This document shows, in pieces, positions 6,641 to 13,776 of a stretch of DNA of 18,926 nt. The stretch's first letter is position 1; the number at the start of each line of letters is the position of its first letter. Under the pieces are notes generated by a model. It did not search any database. It saw only the letters and a program-made list of their open reading frames with translations, and was not told the DNA's origin. The position numbers and the translations under genes were made by a program. The stretch lies in contig DITW01000049.1 in NCBI GenBank assembly GCA_002422945.1, positions 1 through 18,926 on the forward strand, written 5' to 3'. Origin of the DNA: Sphingomonadales bacterium UBA6174 (lineage in GTDB: Bacteria; Pseudomonadota; Alphaproteobacteria; Sphingomonadales; Sphingomonadaceae).

Positions 6641-7942
6641 TTAACGCGAGGCGATCTGGGTCGCTTTTGTTTTGGTCGCAGCCGCCCATTGCACCGGCGC
6701 GTCGCCGGCTGCCGTGCGGACAAAGCACAGCCCCCCGCTCTGCCGGATTGCATTGCAGCTTGCTTCCGCCGAGGCGCGGGTCGCAAAGCCACCCGCAGAA
6801 AGTCGATAGATATTGCCCTTCGCGACCGTCGCGATCATGCCGGTGGCGGACGCCAGCGAAGCATAACGGGCAACGGCATGATTCCATGCGGCCTGAGCGC
6901 TGGTACGTTTGCCAAAAGCGCCGATCTGCACGACATATTTGCCCTTGGCGACACGAGAAGCCGCCGAGGGGGCCATGGCTGTGCGTAACGATTTGGCTGC
7001 CGGCGCGATCGTTTCGACTTGGAATTGATCAGGCTCGGTCTTTGGCAACGGGGCAGTCTGTTGCACCGCTGCAAATTGCGGCGCATCCTTGCTCGCCAAT
7101 GCAAAACTTTCAGGATCGGCATCACCCGTCGCGTCCTGCGTGTTTTCAGCGGTCGCACTGGGGCTGGGTGTCGCCGGGATATTGGCCAGCGCCAATTGCA
7201 TGGGCTGACCCGGATCTTCATGCGGTGTTACCTTCAAGAGGCTGGCCACCTGATCCCAATTATTGCTCGGACGCGAAAAGGCCGACCATTGCTCCATCCG
7301 CGCCGTCAGTTCATCCGCGGACACATCCTGCGCGGCGGTGGTGCGGGCTTCTGCCCAACGGCCTGCCAGTGCATAGCTCAGCGCCAGATTCTGACGCTCC
7401 CGCGCGCCCGCGCCCTCGGTATGGGCGGCATTTTCCAGCACCTCAATCGCCTGCCCCGTATTACCTGCCAGCGCAAGCGCAAGGCCGTAATCCGCCGCCG
7501 CCACCGATGGACGGGCGCGATCGAGCGTCGTCAACGCTTCATCGCGATTGCCCTGTGCAATCCGGGCAAGGGCAAGGTTCATCGACGTGCGCCCCGTATC
7601 GCCGCCGAGTTCGATGCTGTCCTGAAAACTTTGCGAAGCCGATGCGAAACGACCGGCAGCCAGATAGGCCCGACCCAATAATGCGCGATATTCGGCATTG
7701 CGCATATCGCCTTCCACCGCAGCTTCCGCCTCGCGAATTGCATCGGCCAGTGCGCGGCGTGCCAGCGCCTTCGCCGCCTTGTCAGCATGCTTTGCCGCTT
7801 CTTTGGCGCGGCTCGGCGGGATGGCAGGTGCGAGGTCCGTCGATTGGAGCGAGGCCTTAGGACCGATGGTCGAGCAACCCACTGCCGTCGTGCCGAGCAA
7901 TGCGGAAATGAGCGCGATTTTGGTAAAATTACGGGTCTTCAT
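6641..7942 (-). CDS. TPR lipoprotein with C-terminal SPOR domain
   Basis: The 433-residue product has a lipoprotein-type signal. A basic N-terminus (MKTRNFTK) is followed by a hydrophobic stretch and AVGC with the lipid-modified Cys at 23; Ser at +2 favours the outer membrane. Residues about 45-210 form tetratricopeptide-like helical repeats (for example LLGRAYLAAGRFASASQSF, LALARIAQGNRDEALTTL and LALSYALAGRWAEA). A Pro/Ala/Thr-rich linker follows. The SPOR domain occupies about 340-415, from KYVVQIGAFGKRTSAQ to a GGLCFV ending. SPOR domains of known proteins bind glycan strands stripped of stem peptides at division septa. ATG 7942 is chosen because AGGGGGCAG lies just upstream; an upstream start would disrupt the signal peptide. 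It is the third gene of a parA-led unit, 69 bases after the second. Confidence 0.85.
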   Translation of the reverse strand: MKTRNFTKIALISALLGTTAVGCSTIGPKASLQSTDLAPAIPPSRAKEAAKHADKAAKALARRALADAIREAEAAVEGDMRNAEYRALLGRAYLAAGRFASASQSFQDSIELGGDTGRTSMNLALARIAQGNRDEALTTLDRARPSVAAADYGLALALAGNTGQAIEVLENAAHTEGAGARERQNLALSYALAGRWAEARTTAAQDVSADELTARMEQWSAFSRPSNNWDQVASLLKVTPHEDPGQPMQLALANIPATPSPSATAENTQDATGDADPESFALASKDAPQFAAVQQTAPLPKTEPDQFQVETIAPAAKSLRTAMAPSAASRVAKGKYVVQIGAFGKRTSAQAAWNHAVARYASLASATGMIATVAKGNIYRLSAGGFATRASAEASCNAIRQSGGLCFVRTAAGDAPVQWAAATKTKATQIASR

Positions 7943-8011
7943 ATCTGCCCCCTGAACAAGTTGATCGCACATCTAAACGGGAAACTTTACCAACTTGATA
8001 ATTTGACGAAA

Positions 8012-8686
8012 TTAATGGCGGCGCGCCGCGGATTTCGCGATGATCTGTCCTGTCAATTCATCGAAATCGGATAGTCCTTCGAGAAAGCGATCAAGCGCTT
8101 CTGTCACCAGTCGCTGCGCCGACTGCCGCGACACCGCCGATGCCAGTCGCAGACGCAAATGGCGATCCTCATCGAGGCGCAACGTAAATGCGGACTTATT
8201 GGCCGCGGCCAATTTGGTGCGCGCACCTGTTTTTTCACGCGTTGTGGGTGCTTCAATTGTCGCGCCCAGCCGCTCTGCCAATATGCGCTGCTGCTCGATA
8301 ACTACTGGAACGATGGGTGCTGCCTCGTCATTGGCGGGCTGCGCCATTTCAGGTTGCACCGCCTCGACCTGCACCGCTTCGGGTTTCACGGCTTCTGGCG
8401 AAATCGCCTCAGGCACCGCCGGAGCGGCCATTGTTTCAACCGCCGCCACCGATGCCACGTGCGGCACGGCGACAAGCGGCGTCACTTTCAGGGTCTTGTG
8501 CGGGTCATAAATATCATGACCCATATCGTTCCAGCCGAGATCATCCGCCGCCATATGGGGCTGATCCGGCTGCATGTTCGTCATCGCCAGCGATGCATAG
8601 CCCTGTGGACGCATCGCGGGCTTGGCCTGACCTTTGCGGGCCAGCAACGACGAAGAAAGCGACGCGATTGGTTTGGTTACGGCCAT
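8012..8686 (-). CDS. Putative ParA partner with disordered linker and C-terminal ribbon-helix-helix-like domain
   Basis: I do not recognise a named family for this 224-residue protein, but its architecture is readable. The N-terminus is short and basic (SLLARKGQAKPAMRP, about residues 12-26). About 100 residues of low-complexity Pro/Ala/Glu/Val sequence follow, including back-to-back five-residue units (SPEAV, KPEAV, QVEAV, QPEMA). Near the C-terminus SAFTLRLDEDRHLRLRLASA, then SRQSAQRLVTEALDRFLE, has the strand-helix-helix pattern of ribbon-helix-helix DNA-binding proteins. ATG 8686 is preferred because GGGGGGAG lies 6 bases before it; ATG 8692 and an ATGA overlap at 8704 are alternatives. 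It follows parA directly. Small RHH proteins are common centromere-binding partners of ParA, with an N-terminal tail that stimulates the ATPase. That role is inferred here. Confidence 0.72.
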   Translation of the reverse strand: MAVTKPIASLSSSLLARKGQAKPAMRPQGYASLAMTNMQPDQPHMAADDLGWNDMGHDIYDPHKTLKVTPLVAVPHVASVAAVETMAAPAVPEAISPEAVKPEAVQVEAVQPEMAQPANDEAAPIVPVVIEQQRILAERLGATIEAPTTREKTGARTKLAAANKSAFTLRLDEDRHLRLRLASAVSRQSAQRLVTEALDRFLEGLSDFDELTGQIIAKSAARRH

Positions 8687-8700
8687 GTCCATCTCCCCCC

Positions 8701-9435
8701 TCATTGCCCCACGATCCGGCGACCAAAGCCGCTGCCCTGACCAACGCCCGTGATGGAGCGCTGTGGCACGGCAAAGCCATGGCTGCCCGGCACGGCAAAC
8801 ACCGTCCGGCGGAAATTCTTTTCCAGCCGGTCGGCGACATAATCCCACAACAAGGTGACTTCATTGGCGGAGCGGCCCTTGGCGTCCACCTCCATCACCG
8901 TGCGCCCATCGATCATCGACGCCGCAAAGTCGGTGCGGTGATGGAGCGTCACCGGCGCCACCGTCCCGTGCTGAGACAGCGCCACCGCCGCCTCGAACGT
9001 GATCTTGGCCTTGGGCGTTGCACCGTTGATGACGAAGATCAGCGGCTTTCCTGCGCGTTCGCACAGATCGACCGTTGCGCCTACGGCACGCAGATCATGC
9101 GGGCTGGGACGCGTCGGGATAACAATCAATTCCGCCACCGTAATCACGCTCTGGATTGCCATGGTAATGGCGGGCGGCGTATCGATGACGGCCAGTTTGA
9201 AACCCTGCTGACGCAACATCTCCAAATCGGAGGCAAGGCGCGAGACGGTCGTTTGGGCGAAGGCAGGCATTTCCGCCTCGCGTTCATTCCACCAATCGGC
9301 CAGCGACCCTTGCGGATCGATGTCGATCAGCACGACCGGGCCTGCGCCTGCGCGCTGTGCTTGAACGGCCAAATGCCCGGAAAGCGTGGTCTTTCCAGAT
9401 CCGCCCTTCTGTGATGCCAGTGCCAATACCCGCAT
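8701..9435 (-). CDS. ParA-family ATPase (chromosomal, orphan type)
   Basis: This 244-residue ATPase belongs to the ParA/MinD group. The deviant Walker A motif KGGSGKTT (10-17) includes the signature lysine K10. Walker A' is VLIDIDPQGSLADWW (about 35-49), and Walker B is LAVIDTPP (about 86-93). Such proteins dimerise on ATP, bind non-specific DNA and position plasmids, chromosomes or protein clusters. No N-terminal DNA-binding domain is present, so it resembles small type Ib or chromosomal cargo-positioning ParAs. The ParA-ParB pair of the main chromosome normally sits near gidA/gidB and has a ParB with a parS-binding HTH; neither is here. The C-terminal 35 residues are Gly-rich and unusual. 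It leads a minus-strand unit with the RHH-like and TPR-SPOR genes. Confidence 0.9.
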   Translation of the reverse strand: MRVLALASQKGGSGKTTLSGHLAVQAQRAGAGPVVLIDIDPQGSLADWWNEREAEMPAFAQTTVSRLASDLEMLRQQGFKLAVIDTPPAITMAIQSVITVAELIVIPTRPSPHDLRAVGATVDLCERAGKPLIFVINGATPKAKITFEAAVALSQHGTVAPVTLHHRTDFAASMIDGRTVMEVDAKGRSANEVTLLWDYVADRLEKNFRRTVFAVPGSHGFAVPQRSITGVGQGSGFGRRIVGQ

Positions 9436-9617
9436 AATCGCCTCTTCTCAGCGCCAAAGTCCCACCACTGATGACATGCAGATATTTTAAATTTAGTTAA
9501 TTATTGCGGATTAGAGTTTACCGATTGGTGAGAAATTACAGTTAAAACAAAGCTCGCGGAAAATATTAACATCTATATTAACTTACGGTGTAATGCGTGG
9601 TTCAGGGGAGTAGTTGC
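9436..9617. promoter_or_regulatory. AT-rich divergent control region with repeated GTTAA/TTAAC half-sites
   Basis: The 182 bases separate parA from the divergent Sel1-SPOR gene, and positions 9480-9595 are much richer in A+T than the surrounding sequence. ATATTAAC occurs twice as a direct repeat, 12 bases apart (9563-9570 and 9575-9582). GTTAA, its inverse core, occurs at 9496-9500 and 9541-9545. Short repeats of this kind are typical operators or centromere sites of ribbon-helix-helix proteins. Promoters for both arms must lie here, but I cannot assign -35/-10 boxes with confidence. Confidence 0.45.
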
Positions 9618-10733
9618 ATGCGGAATTCGGTTTTGGTGCGCGGCGTCATGATGACGGCCATGATCGGCTTGGCTGTTTCCACCGCGCAGGCGGGCGTGAA
9701 GGAAGGCGTCGATGCGTGGCAAAAGGGCGATTATCCAACGGCTGTAGCCGAATGGCGCGATCCCGCCAAAGCTGGTGACGCCGATGCGCAATTCAACCTT
9801 GGTCAGGCATATAAGCTCGGTCGCGGGGTGCCGCTCGATCTCAAGATCGCGGAAGGCTGGTATGCCAAAGCCGCGCGACAGGGCCATCAGCAGGCAGAAG
9901 TAAATTACGGCCTCGTCCTGTTTCAGAATGACGATCGCGAATCGGCCCTGCCCTGGATCGCAAAATCCGCTGAACGCGGCGATCCTCGTGCACAATATGT
10001 TTACGCGACTGCCCTGTTCAACGGCGACAATGTGGCAAAGGACTGGGTCAAGGCTTATGCCTTTATGGCGCGCGCCGCTGCTGCTGGCCTGCCGCAAGCC
10101 ATCGCCAGCAGGAGGGAGATGGAGAAATTCATCACTCCGGAAGAACGCACCCAAGGCATGACGCTCGCCGAAAGCCTGTCCGCCCAGCAATTGGCGCAAT
10201 CCAATTGGAGCCCGCCACAGACCGCCAGCGCCAATCCCAACGCTGCGAAACCCGTCGCAGAGCCGCTGCCGGTCTCGGCGCCTGCAACGGCATCGGGAAC
10301 GCTTGAGGCCGTAGCGGCAAAGCCCTTGCCAAAGACCAAGGCTAAGACCGAATCCAATGCAGCACCTATAGCGATAGAGTTGCCGTCCGCAGTACCGGTT
10401 CCTGCGCCGGATCCAATCCCGACCACAGACCCAGTACCGGACCCCATCACCGTTCAGCCAAAACTCCCTGTGCCAAGTGCGGGGGACGGCGCGCCACCTA
10501 GCGGTATCTGGCGCGTGCAATTGGGCGCATTTGGCGATCAGCCTTCGGCCAAGGGCGAATGGGTGCGGATCAAGCCGAAAATCGCCGGGTTGGCCAGCCT
10601 GCAACCCTATATCGTCAAGGCGGGCAGCATCATCCGTTTGCAAGCTGGGCCGATTGGCACGAAAGCCGCCGCCGACAGGCTATGTGCCAGCGCCAAATCG
10701 GCGCGTGTCGCCTGTTTCGTACTTCGGAAATAA
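9618..10733 (+). CDS. Secreted Sel1-repeat protein with C-terminal SPOR domain
   Basis: The 371-residue product begins with a cleavable signal peptide (basic MRNSVLVR, hydrophobic core, AQA then G at about 25/26), which places it in the periplasm. Residues about 35-165 contain Sel1-like repeats (ADAQFNLGQAYKLGRGV, GWYAKAARQGHQQAEVNYG and WIAKSAERGDPRAQYVYATA). A long Pro/Ala/Thr-rich linker follows, then a SPOR domain over the last 80 or so residues (IWRVQLGAFGDQPSA to ACFVLRK). ATG 9618 is preferred over GTG 9597 because CAGGGGAG lies 7 bases before it and gives a proper signal peptide. The gene is divergent from parA and shares its SPOR-plus-helical-repeat plan with the lipoprotein gene on the other side, which suggests the two arms act together at the septum. 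Confidence 0.87.
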   Translation: MRNSVLVRGVMMTAMIGLAVSTAQAGVKEGVDAWQKGDYPTAVAEWRDPAKAGDADAQFNLGQAYKLGRGVPLDLKIAEGWYAKAARQGHQQAEVNYGLVLFQNDDRESALPWIAKSAERGDPRAQYVYATALFNGDNVAKDWVKAYAFMARAAAAGLPQAIASRREMEKFITPEERTQGMTLAESLSAQQLAQSNWSPPQTASANPNAAKPVAEPLPVSAPATASGTLEAVAAKPLPKTKAKTESNAAPIAIELPSAVPVPAPDPIPTTDPVPDPITVQPKLPVPSAGDGAPPSGIWRVQLGAFGDQPSAKGEWVRIKPKIAGLASLQPYIVKAGSIIRLQAGPIGTKAAADRLCASAKSARVACFVLRK

Positions 10734-10736
10734 GGC

Positions 10737-11546
10737 TCACTCGGTCAGACTAAAGTCCGACATTCGCACCAACCCATGCCCCATCGGGCCATGGCCCCGA
10801 CCAAGGCCGGGGGCGTGGAGCAATGCTTCGCGCACAAAAAATCGGGCGCGCTCGGTCGCGTCGGCCATCGACATACCCTGCGCAATGCCGGTTGCCACGC
10901 CGCTCGCCAGCGTGCAGCCGGTGCCGTGATTATGCGGCGTGTCGATCTTGTCCCCCTCCCAGCGATGGGCGGCACCGTTACGGTCGATCAACAGGTCGGA
11001 CAATTTATTGCCCGGCAGATGCCCGCCCTTGGCCAATACCGCGCAACGATATTGCCGCGACAATTGCCGCGCCGCGCGTTCGAGTGTGTAGCTCGACACA
11101 ATATCGGCATTGGTCAGCGCCATCAGCTCCGGCACATTGGGCGTGACGATTGTTGCCCGCGACATCAGCCGGTCAAACATCTGCAACGTCGCATCATCGA
11201 TCAGCCGCGCCCCGCTGGTCGCGACCATCACCGGATCAAATACGACCGGCACATCCGGCGATAGTGTCGTGAGCCAGTCGAAAATCCGGCTGGCGATCTC
11301 TGCCCCGCCCAACATACCGATCTTGACCGCATCCACGCCAATATCACGGCTGACGCTATCAATCTGTTGCATCACGAAATCGGGCGGCACAGGCATCACG
11401 CCATCGACGCCGAGTGTATTTTGGGCAGTCAGCGCCGTAATCGCGGTCATCGCATGGCCGCCGAGCATCGTCACCGTCTTGATATCCGCCTGAATCCCCG
11501 CACCACCGCCGGAATCCGAACCGGCAATGATGAGGATACGGGCCAT
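10737..11546 (-). CDS. thiD: Hydroxymethylpyrimidine/phosphomethylpyrimidine kinase
   Basis: ThiD phosphorylates 4-amino-5-hydroxymethyl-2-methylpyrimidine and then its monophosphate, providing the pyrimidine half of thiamine. The 269-residue ribokinase-fold protein has the N-terminal GSDSGGGAGIQAD motif (about 9-21), VVFDPVMVATSG, TPNVPE and the C-terminal anion-hole motif HNHGTGCTLAS, all diagnostic of ThiD. I chose ATG 11546 (MARILIIAGSDS) as the family-like start. ATGs at 11564 and 11561 in the same frame would overlap the preceding gene's stop and add a six- or five-residue leader. It is the last gene of the glmM unit; its stop is only 3 bases from the convergent Sel1-SPOR stop. Confidence 0.94.
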   Translation of the reverse strand: MARILIIAGSDSGGGAGIQADIKTVTMLGGHAMTAITALTAQNTLGVDGVMPVPPDFVMQQIDSVSRDIGVDAVKIGMLGGAEIASRIFDWLTTLSPDVPVVFDPVMVATSGARLIDDATLQMFDRLMSRATIVTPNVPELMALTNADIVSSYTLERAARQLSRQYRCAVLAKGGHLPGNKLSDLLIDRNGAAHRWEGDKIDTPHNHGTGCTLASGVATGIAQGMSMADATERARFFVREALLHAPGLGRGHGPMGHGLVRMSDFSLTE

Positions 11547-11560
11547 CTTTCCCGCCGTCA

Positions 11561-11785
11561 TCATCCCTTATGATGCCTGATGGTCGAGGCCGGATATTCC
11601 TTCAATTTTGCCTTGGGGCGGGTGGGACGGTCCAGCAATTCGCCGCCACAATTCGGGCAGCGCTCATCCAGATCATCCGCGCATTCGGCGCAAAAGGTGC
11701 ATTCAAATGAACAGATGAACGCGCCGGACACATCCGCAGGTAGATCGGTGCCGCAACGCGCGCAATCGGGGCGCATCTCCAACAT
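11561..11785 (-). CDS. DUF1272 family small zinc-ribbon-like protein
   Basis: This 74-residue protein begins MLEMRPDCARCG and contains eight cysteines (residues 8, 11, 25, 29, 32, 35, 43 and 46). They are grouped as CxxC, CxxxCxxCxxC and CxxC, enough for two zinc sites. The sequence FICSFECTFCAEC followed by CPNCGGEL is the DUF1272 signature. The function of the family is unknown to me. ATG 11785 overlaps the glmM stop (ATGA), so translation is probably coupled. The gene ends next to thiD, with overlapping start options. No DNA-binding or catalytic motif is visible beyond the metal ligands. Confidence 0.85.
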   Translation of the reverse strand: MLEMRPDCARCGTDLPADVSGAFICSFECTFCAECADDLDERCPNCGGELLDRPTRPKAKLKEYPASTIRHHKG

Positions 11786-13125
11786 CAGGCAGCCACCTTC
11801 TGCACCGCATCGCAAATATCACCGACAAGCTGCTCAACCAGCCCCGCATCTTCCCCTTCCGCCATCACGCGGATCAGCGGCTCCGTCCCCGATTTGCGAA
11901 TGACGAAACGCCCGCTCGCGCCAAGTTTGGCTTCGGCGGTGGCGATGACCTGCTTGACCTCGGGATGATCAAGCGGCTGCCCCCCGGCAAAGCGGACGTT
12001 GCGCAGCAATTGCGGATAAGGGTCGAATTGATGCAGCACTTCCGATGCGGGCTTATCCGCCCGCACCAGCGCCGCCAGCACCTGCAACGCGGCCACCAGA
12101 CCATCGCCGGTGGTGCCGTGATCGGTCATGATGATATGGCCCGATTGCTCGCCGCCTATGTTGAAACCGCCCGCCCGCATCATTTCCAACACATAACGGT
12201 CGCCAACTGCCGAACGGTGGAGCGCCAGCCCCTTGCCGGTAAGGAACCGCTCCAGCCCCATGTTGGACATGACCGTCGCCACGATCCCGCCGCCGCGCAA
12301 TTGACCGGCCTTGTGCCAATCTGCGGCAATCAGCGCCATCAACTGATCGCCATCGACGATATGGCCCTTTTCATCGACGATGATCAGCCGATCCGCATCG
12401 CCATCGAGCGCGATGCCGATGTCGGCCTTTTCCGCCAGCACCCGCGCCTGCAAGGCTTCCGGATGGGTCGAACCGCGCTGATCGTTGATATTGATGCCAT
12501 TGGGATGCACCCCAATCGCGATCACATCCGCGCCCAATTCCCACAAAGCGCTGGGCGCGACCTGATAGGCCGCGCCATGGGCGCAATCGACGACGATCTT
12601 CAGGCCATCCAGCCGCAAATCATCGGGGAAGGTCATCTTCGCCGCATGGATATAGCGCCCACGCGCATCTTCGACCCGTCGCGCGCGCCCGATATGGGCC
12701 GGGTCTGCCAGCACCGGCTGCTGATCGAGCGCCGCCTCGATTTCCATCTCGTCATGGTCGGACAGCTTATAACCATCGGGACCGAATAATTTGATGCCAT
12801 TATCCTGATAGGGATTGTGACTGGCAGAGATCATCACGCCCAGGTCAGCACGCATTTCGCGTGTCAACATCGCCACCGCAGGGGTTGGCATCGGGCCGAA
12901 TTGAATGACGTCCATGCCGACGCTCGTAAATCCGGCCACCAGCGCATTTTCGACCATATAACCGGACAGGCGGGTATCCTTGCCGATAACGACCCGGTGC
13001 TTATGCCCACCGCGCAGGAAATGCGCCCCCGCCACCTGACCGACCCGCATCGCGATTTCTGGCGTCATCGGCGCGGTGTTGGTGAGGCCGCGGATGCCAT
13101 CGGTTCCGAAATACTTACGCGCCAT
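11785..13125 (-). CDS. glmM: Phosphoglucosamine mutase
   Basis: GlmM interconverts glucosamine-6-phosphate and glucosamine-1-phosphate on the route to UDP-GlcNAc, the precursor of peptidoglycan and LPS. The 446-residue protein starts MARKYFGTDGIRG, the usual family start. It has the phosphoserine loop ISASHNPYQDNG with catalytic Ser102, the metal-binding DGDADR, the sugar-binding GGEQSGH and the C-terminal phosphate site RKSGTEPLIRVM. The frame stays open 45 codons upstream, but that extension is unlike the family. A GAGGA at about 11 bases upstream is a loosely spaced ribosome site. It leads the glmM-DUF1272-thiD unit. Confidence 0.96.
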   Translation of the reverse strand: MARKYFGTDGIRGLTNTAPMTPEIAMRVGQVAGAHFLRGGHKHRVVIGKDTRLSGYMVENALVAGFTSVGMDVIQFGPMPTPAVAMLTREMRADLGVMISASHNPYQDNGIKLFGPDGYKLSDHDEMEIEAALDQQPVLADPAHIGRARRVEDARGRYIHAAKMTFPDDLRLDGLKIVVDCAHGAAYQVAPSALWELGADVIAIGVHPNGININDQRGSTHPEALQARVLAEKADIGIALDGDADRLIIVDEKGHIVDGDQLMALIAADWHKAGQLRGGGIVATVMSNMGLERFLTGKGLALHRSAVGDRYVLEMMRAGGFNIGGEQSGHIIMTDHGTTGDGLVAALQVLAALVRADKPASEVLHQFDPYPQLLRNVRFAGGQPLDHPEVKQVIATAEAKLGASGRFVIRKSGTEPLIRVMAEGEDAGLVEQLVGDICDAVQKVAA

Positions 13126-13395
13126 GAATCTGATGTTCCTCGTGACAGGGTGGCGGACATTTTTGACCGGTGGATTATGGCCGTCTGACCCGCTGGTTGC
13201 AATGGCTGATGCGGCTGACGAATCGATGGAATGAATTCGCTTACCGCCCGTATCAAGCAATATTAAACAGTTACAAATGACAGTTTCCCGCCGCTTTGGC
13301 GCTTAAACATACCGTATTGCCGGATATGCATATAAAGGTTACCTTTCCGTTACCGGGTTGAGTACCGCTAAACGCCAGCATAAGGGTGAACGGTC
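13126..13395. promoter_or_regulatory. Divergent region between glmM and the XRE-like gene, with phased repeats
   Basis: These 270 bases hold no convincing gene. The half next to the XRE-like gene is AT-rich and structured: a palindrome ATATGCATAT at 13324-13333, an interrupted palindrome AAAGGT-T-ACCTTT at 13334-13346, and the core TTACC/TTACC/GTACC at 13339, 13350 and 13362, spaced 11-12 bases (about one helical turn). This pattern suits an operator for autoregulation by the downstream DNA-binding protein. The half next to glmM shows no clear promoter motif to my reading. Confidence 0.4.
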
Positions 13396-13716
13396 TTGAT
13401 AAATGCACTAGGAGAGAAGATCCGCAAATTGCGGAAGGATCATCGTGTAACCATCGCACGGCTGACGGACCTGTCGGACAGCACCAAAAGCTATGCGTGG
13501 AAGCTCGACCTCGACACCATCGACTGTGAATCGATGCACGGCCTGCCAGCTTATTTGAAAAAGCGGTCCAAGCGGCCCACGTTCCTGCTCGATGACAACG
13601 CCCCCTTGTCCGAAGAAGATGCGCGCGATGCGCTGTTCTTCCGGCAATATCGCCAAATGCCGCAAGCGACCAAAACTAAGGTCCGGCAGATGGTGCGGCT
13701 GTGGTCGGACGACTGA
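13396..13716 (+). CDS. Small XRE-like helix-turn-helix regulator (TTG start)
   Basis: The 106-residue protein begins INALGEKIRKLRKDH after a TTG start. An in-frame TGA lies 9 bases upstream and no ATG is usable without losing the domain; AAGGG is placed 9-10 bases before the TTG. Residues about 4-60 align without gaps to a Cro/CI-type helix-turn-helix: LGEKIRKLR, then the recognition-helix region DSTKSYAWKLD, ending at TFLLDD where family members have DYLL. The middle is unusually divergent from the typical consensus. The C-terminus, DALFFRQYRQMPQATKTKVRQMV, resembles the tail of XRE regulators often found with ImmA/IrrE-type peptidases, but no such gene follows. The target is unknown; autoregulation through the repeats just upstream is plausible. 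Confidence 0.7.
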   Translation: MINALGEKIRKLRKDHRVTIARLTDLSDSTKSYAWKLDLDTIDCESMHGLPAYLKKRSKRPTFLLDDNAPLSEEDARDALFFRQYRQMPQATKTKVRQMVRLWSDD

Positions 13717-13737
13717 GCCTTTGCGACTGAAATGCAG

Positions 13738-13776
13738 GTATATGGGTGACGCGGTCTAGGCCGCGCCACCATATAC
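13738..13776. other. Long imperfect hairpin over the aldehyde dehydrogenase stop codon
   Basis: GTATATGG at 13738-13745 and CCATATAC at 13769-13776 form outer arms, and CGCGG at 13750-13754 pairs with CCGCG at 13761-13765. The middle pairs partly, with a bulge. The structure sits between two convergent genes and spans the stop codon at 13756-13758. No T-run follows on either strand, so it may be a weak or Rho-assisted terminator or an mRNA-end stabiliser. Confidence 0.4.

Noticed and set aside
6667..7860. A 397-codon frame antisense to the TPR-SPOR gene
   Set aside because: It is Pro/Arg/Ser-rich without domain signals; the opposite strand has a signal peptide, TPR and SPOR.
7957..7997. Inverted repeat CAAGTTG/CAACTTG between the RHH-like and TPR-SPOR genes
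   Set aside because: Seven-base arms 27 bases apart are weak and may be chance; no link to a function could be seen.
8317..9414. A 365-codon open frame antisense to parA and its partner
   Set aside because: It is Arg/His-rich without motifs, while the opposite strand has Walker motifs and proper ribosome sites.
9573..10643. A 356-codon frame antisense to the Sel1-SPOR gene
   Set aside because: No domain, and Arg/Gly/Cys-rich shadow composition; the plus strand has signal peptide, Sel1 repeats and SPOR.
13505..13600. Possible frameshift in the middle of the XRE-like gene
   Set aside because: The other two frames hit stops at once, and the existing frame aligns with typical XRE domains without gaps, so divergence is more likely than a frameshift.
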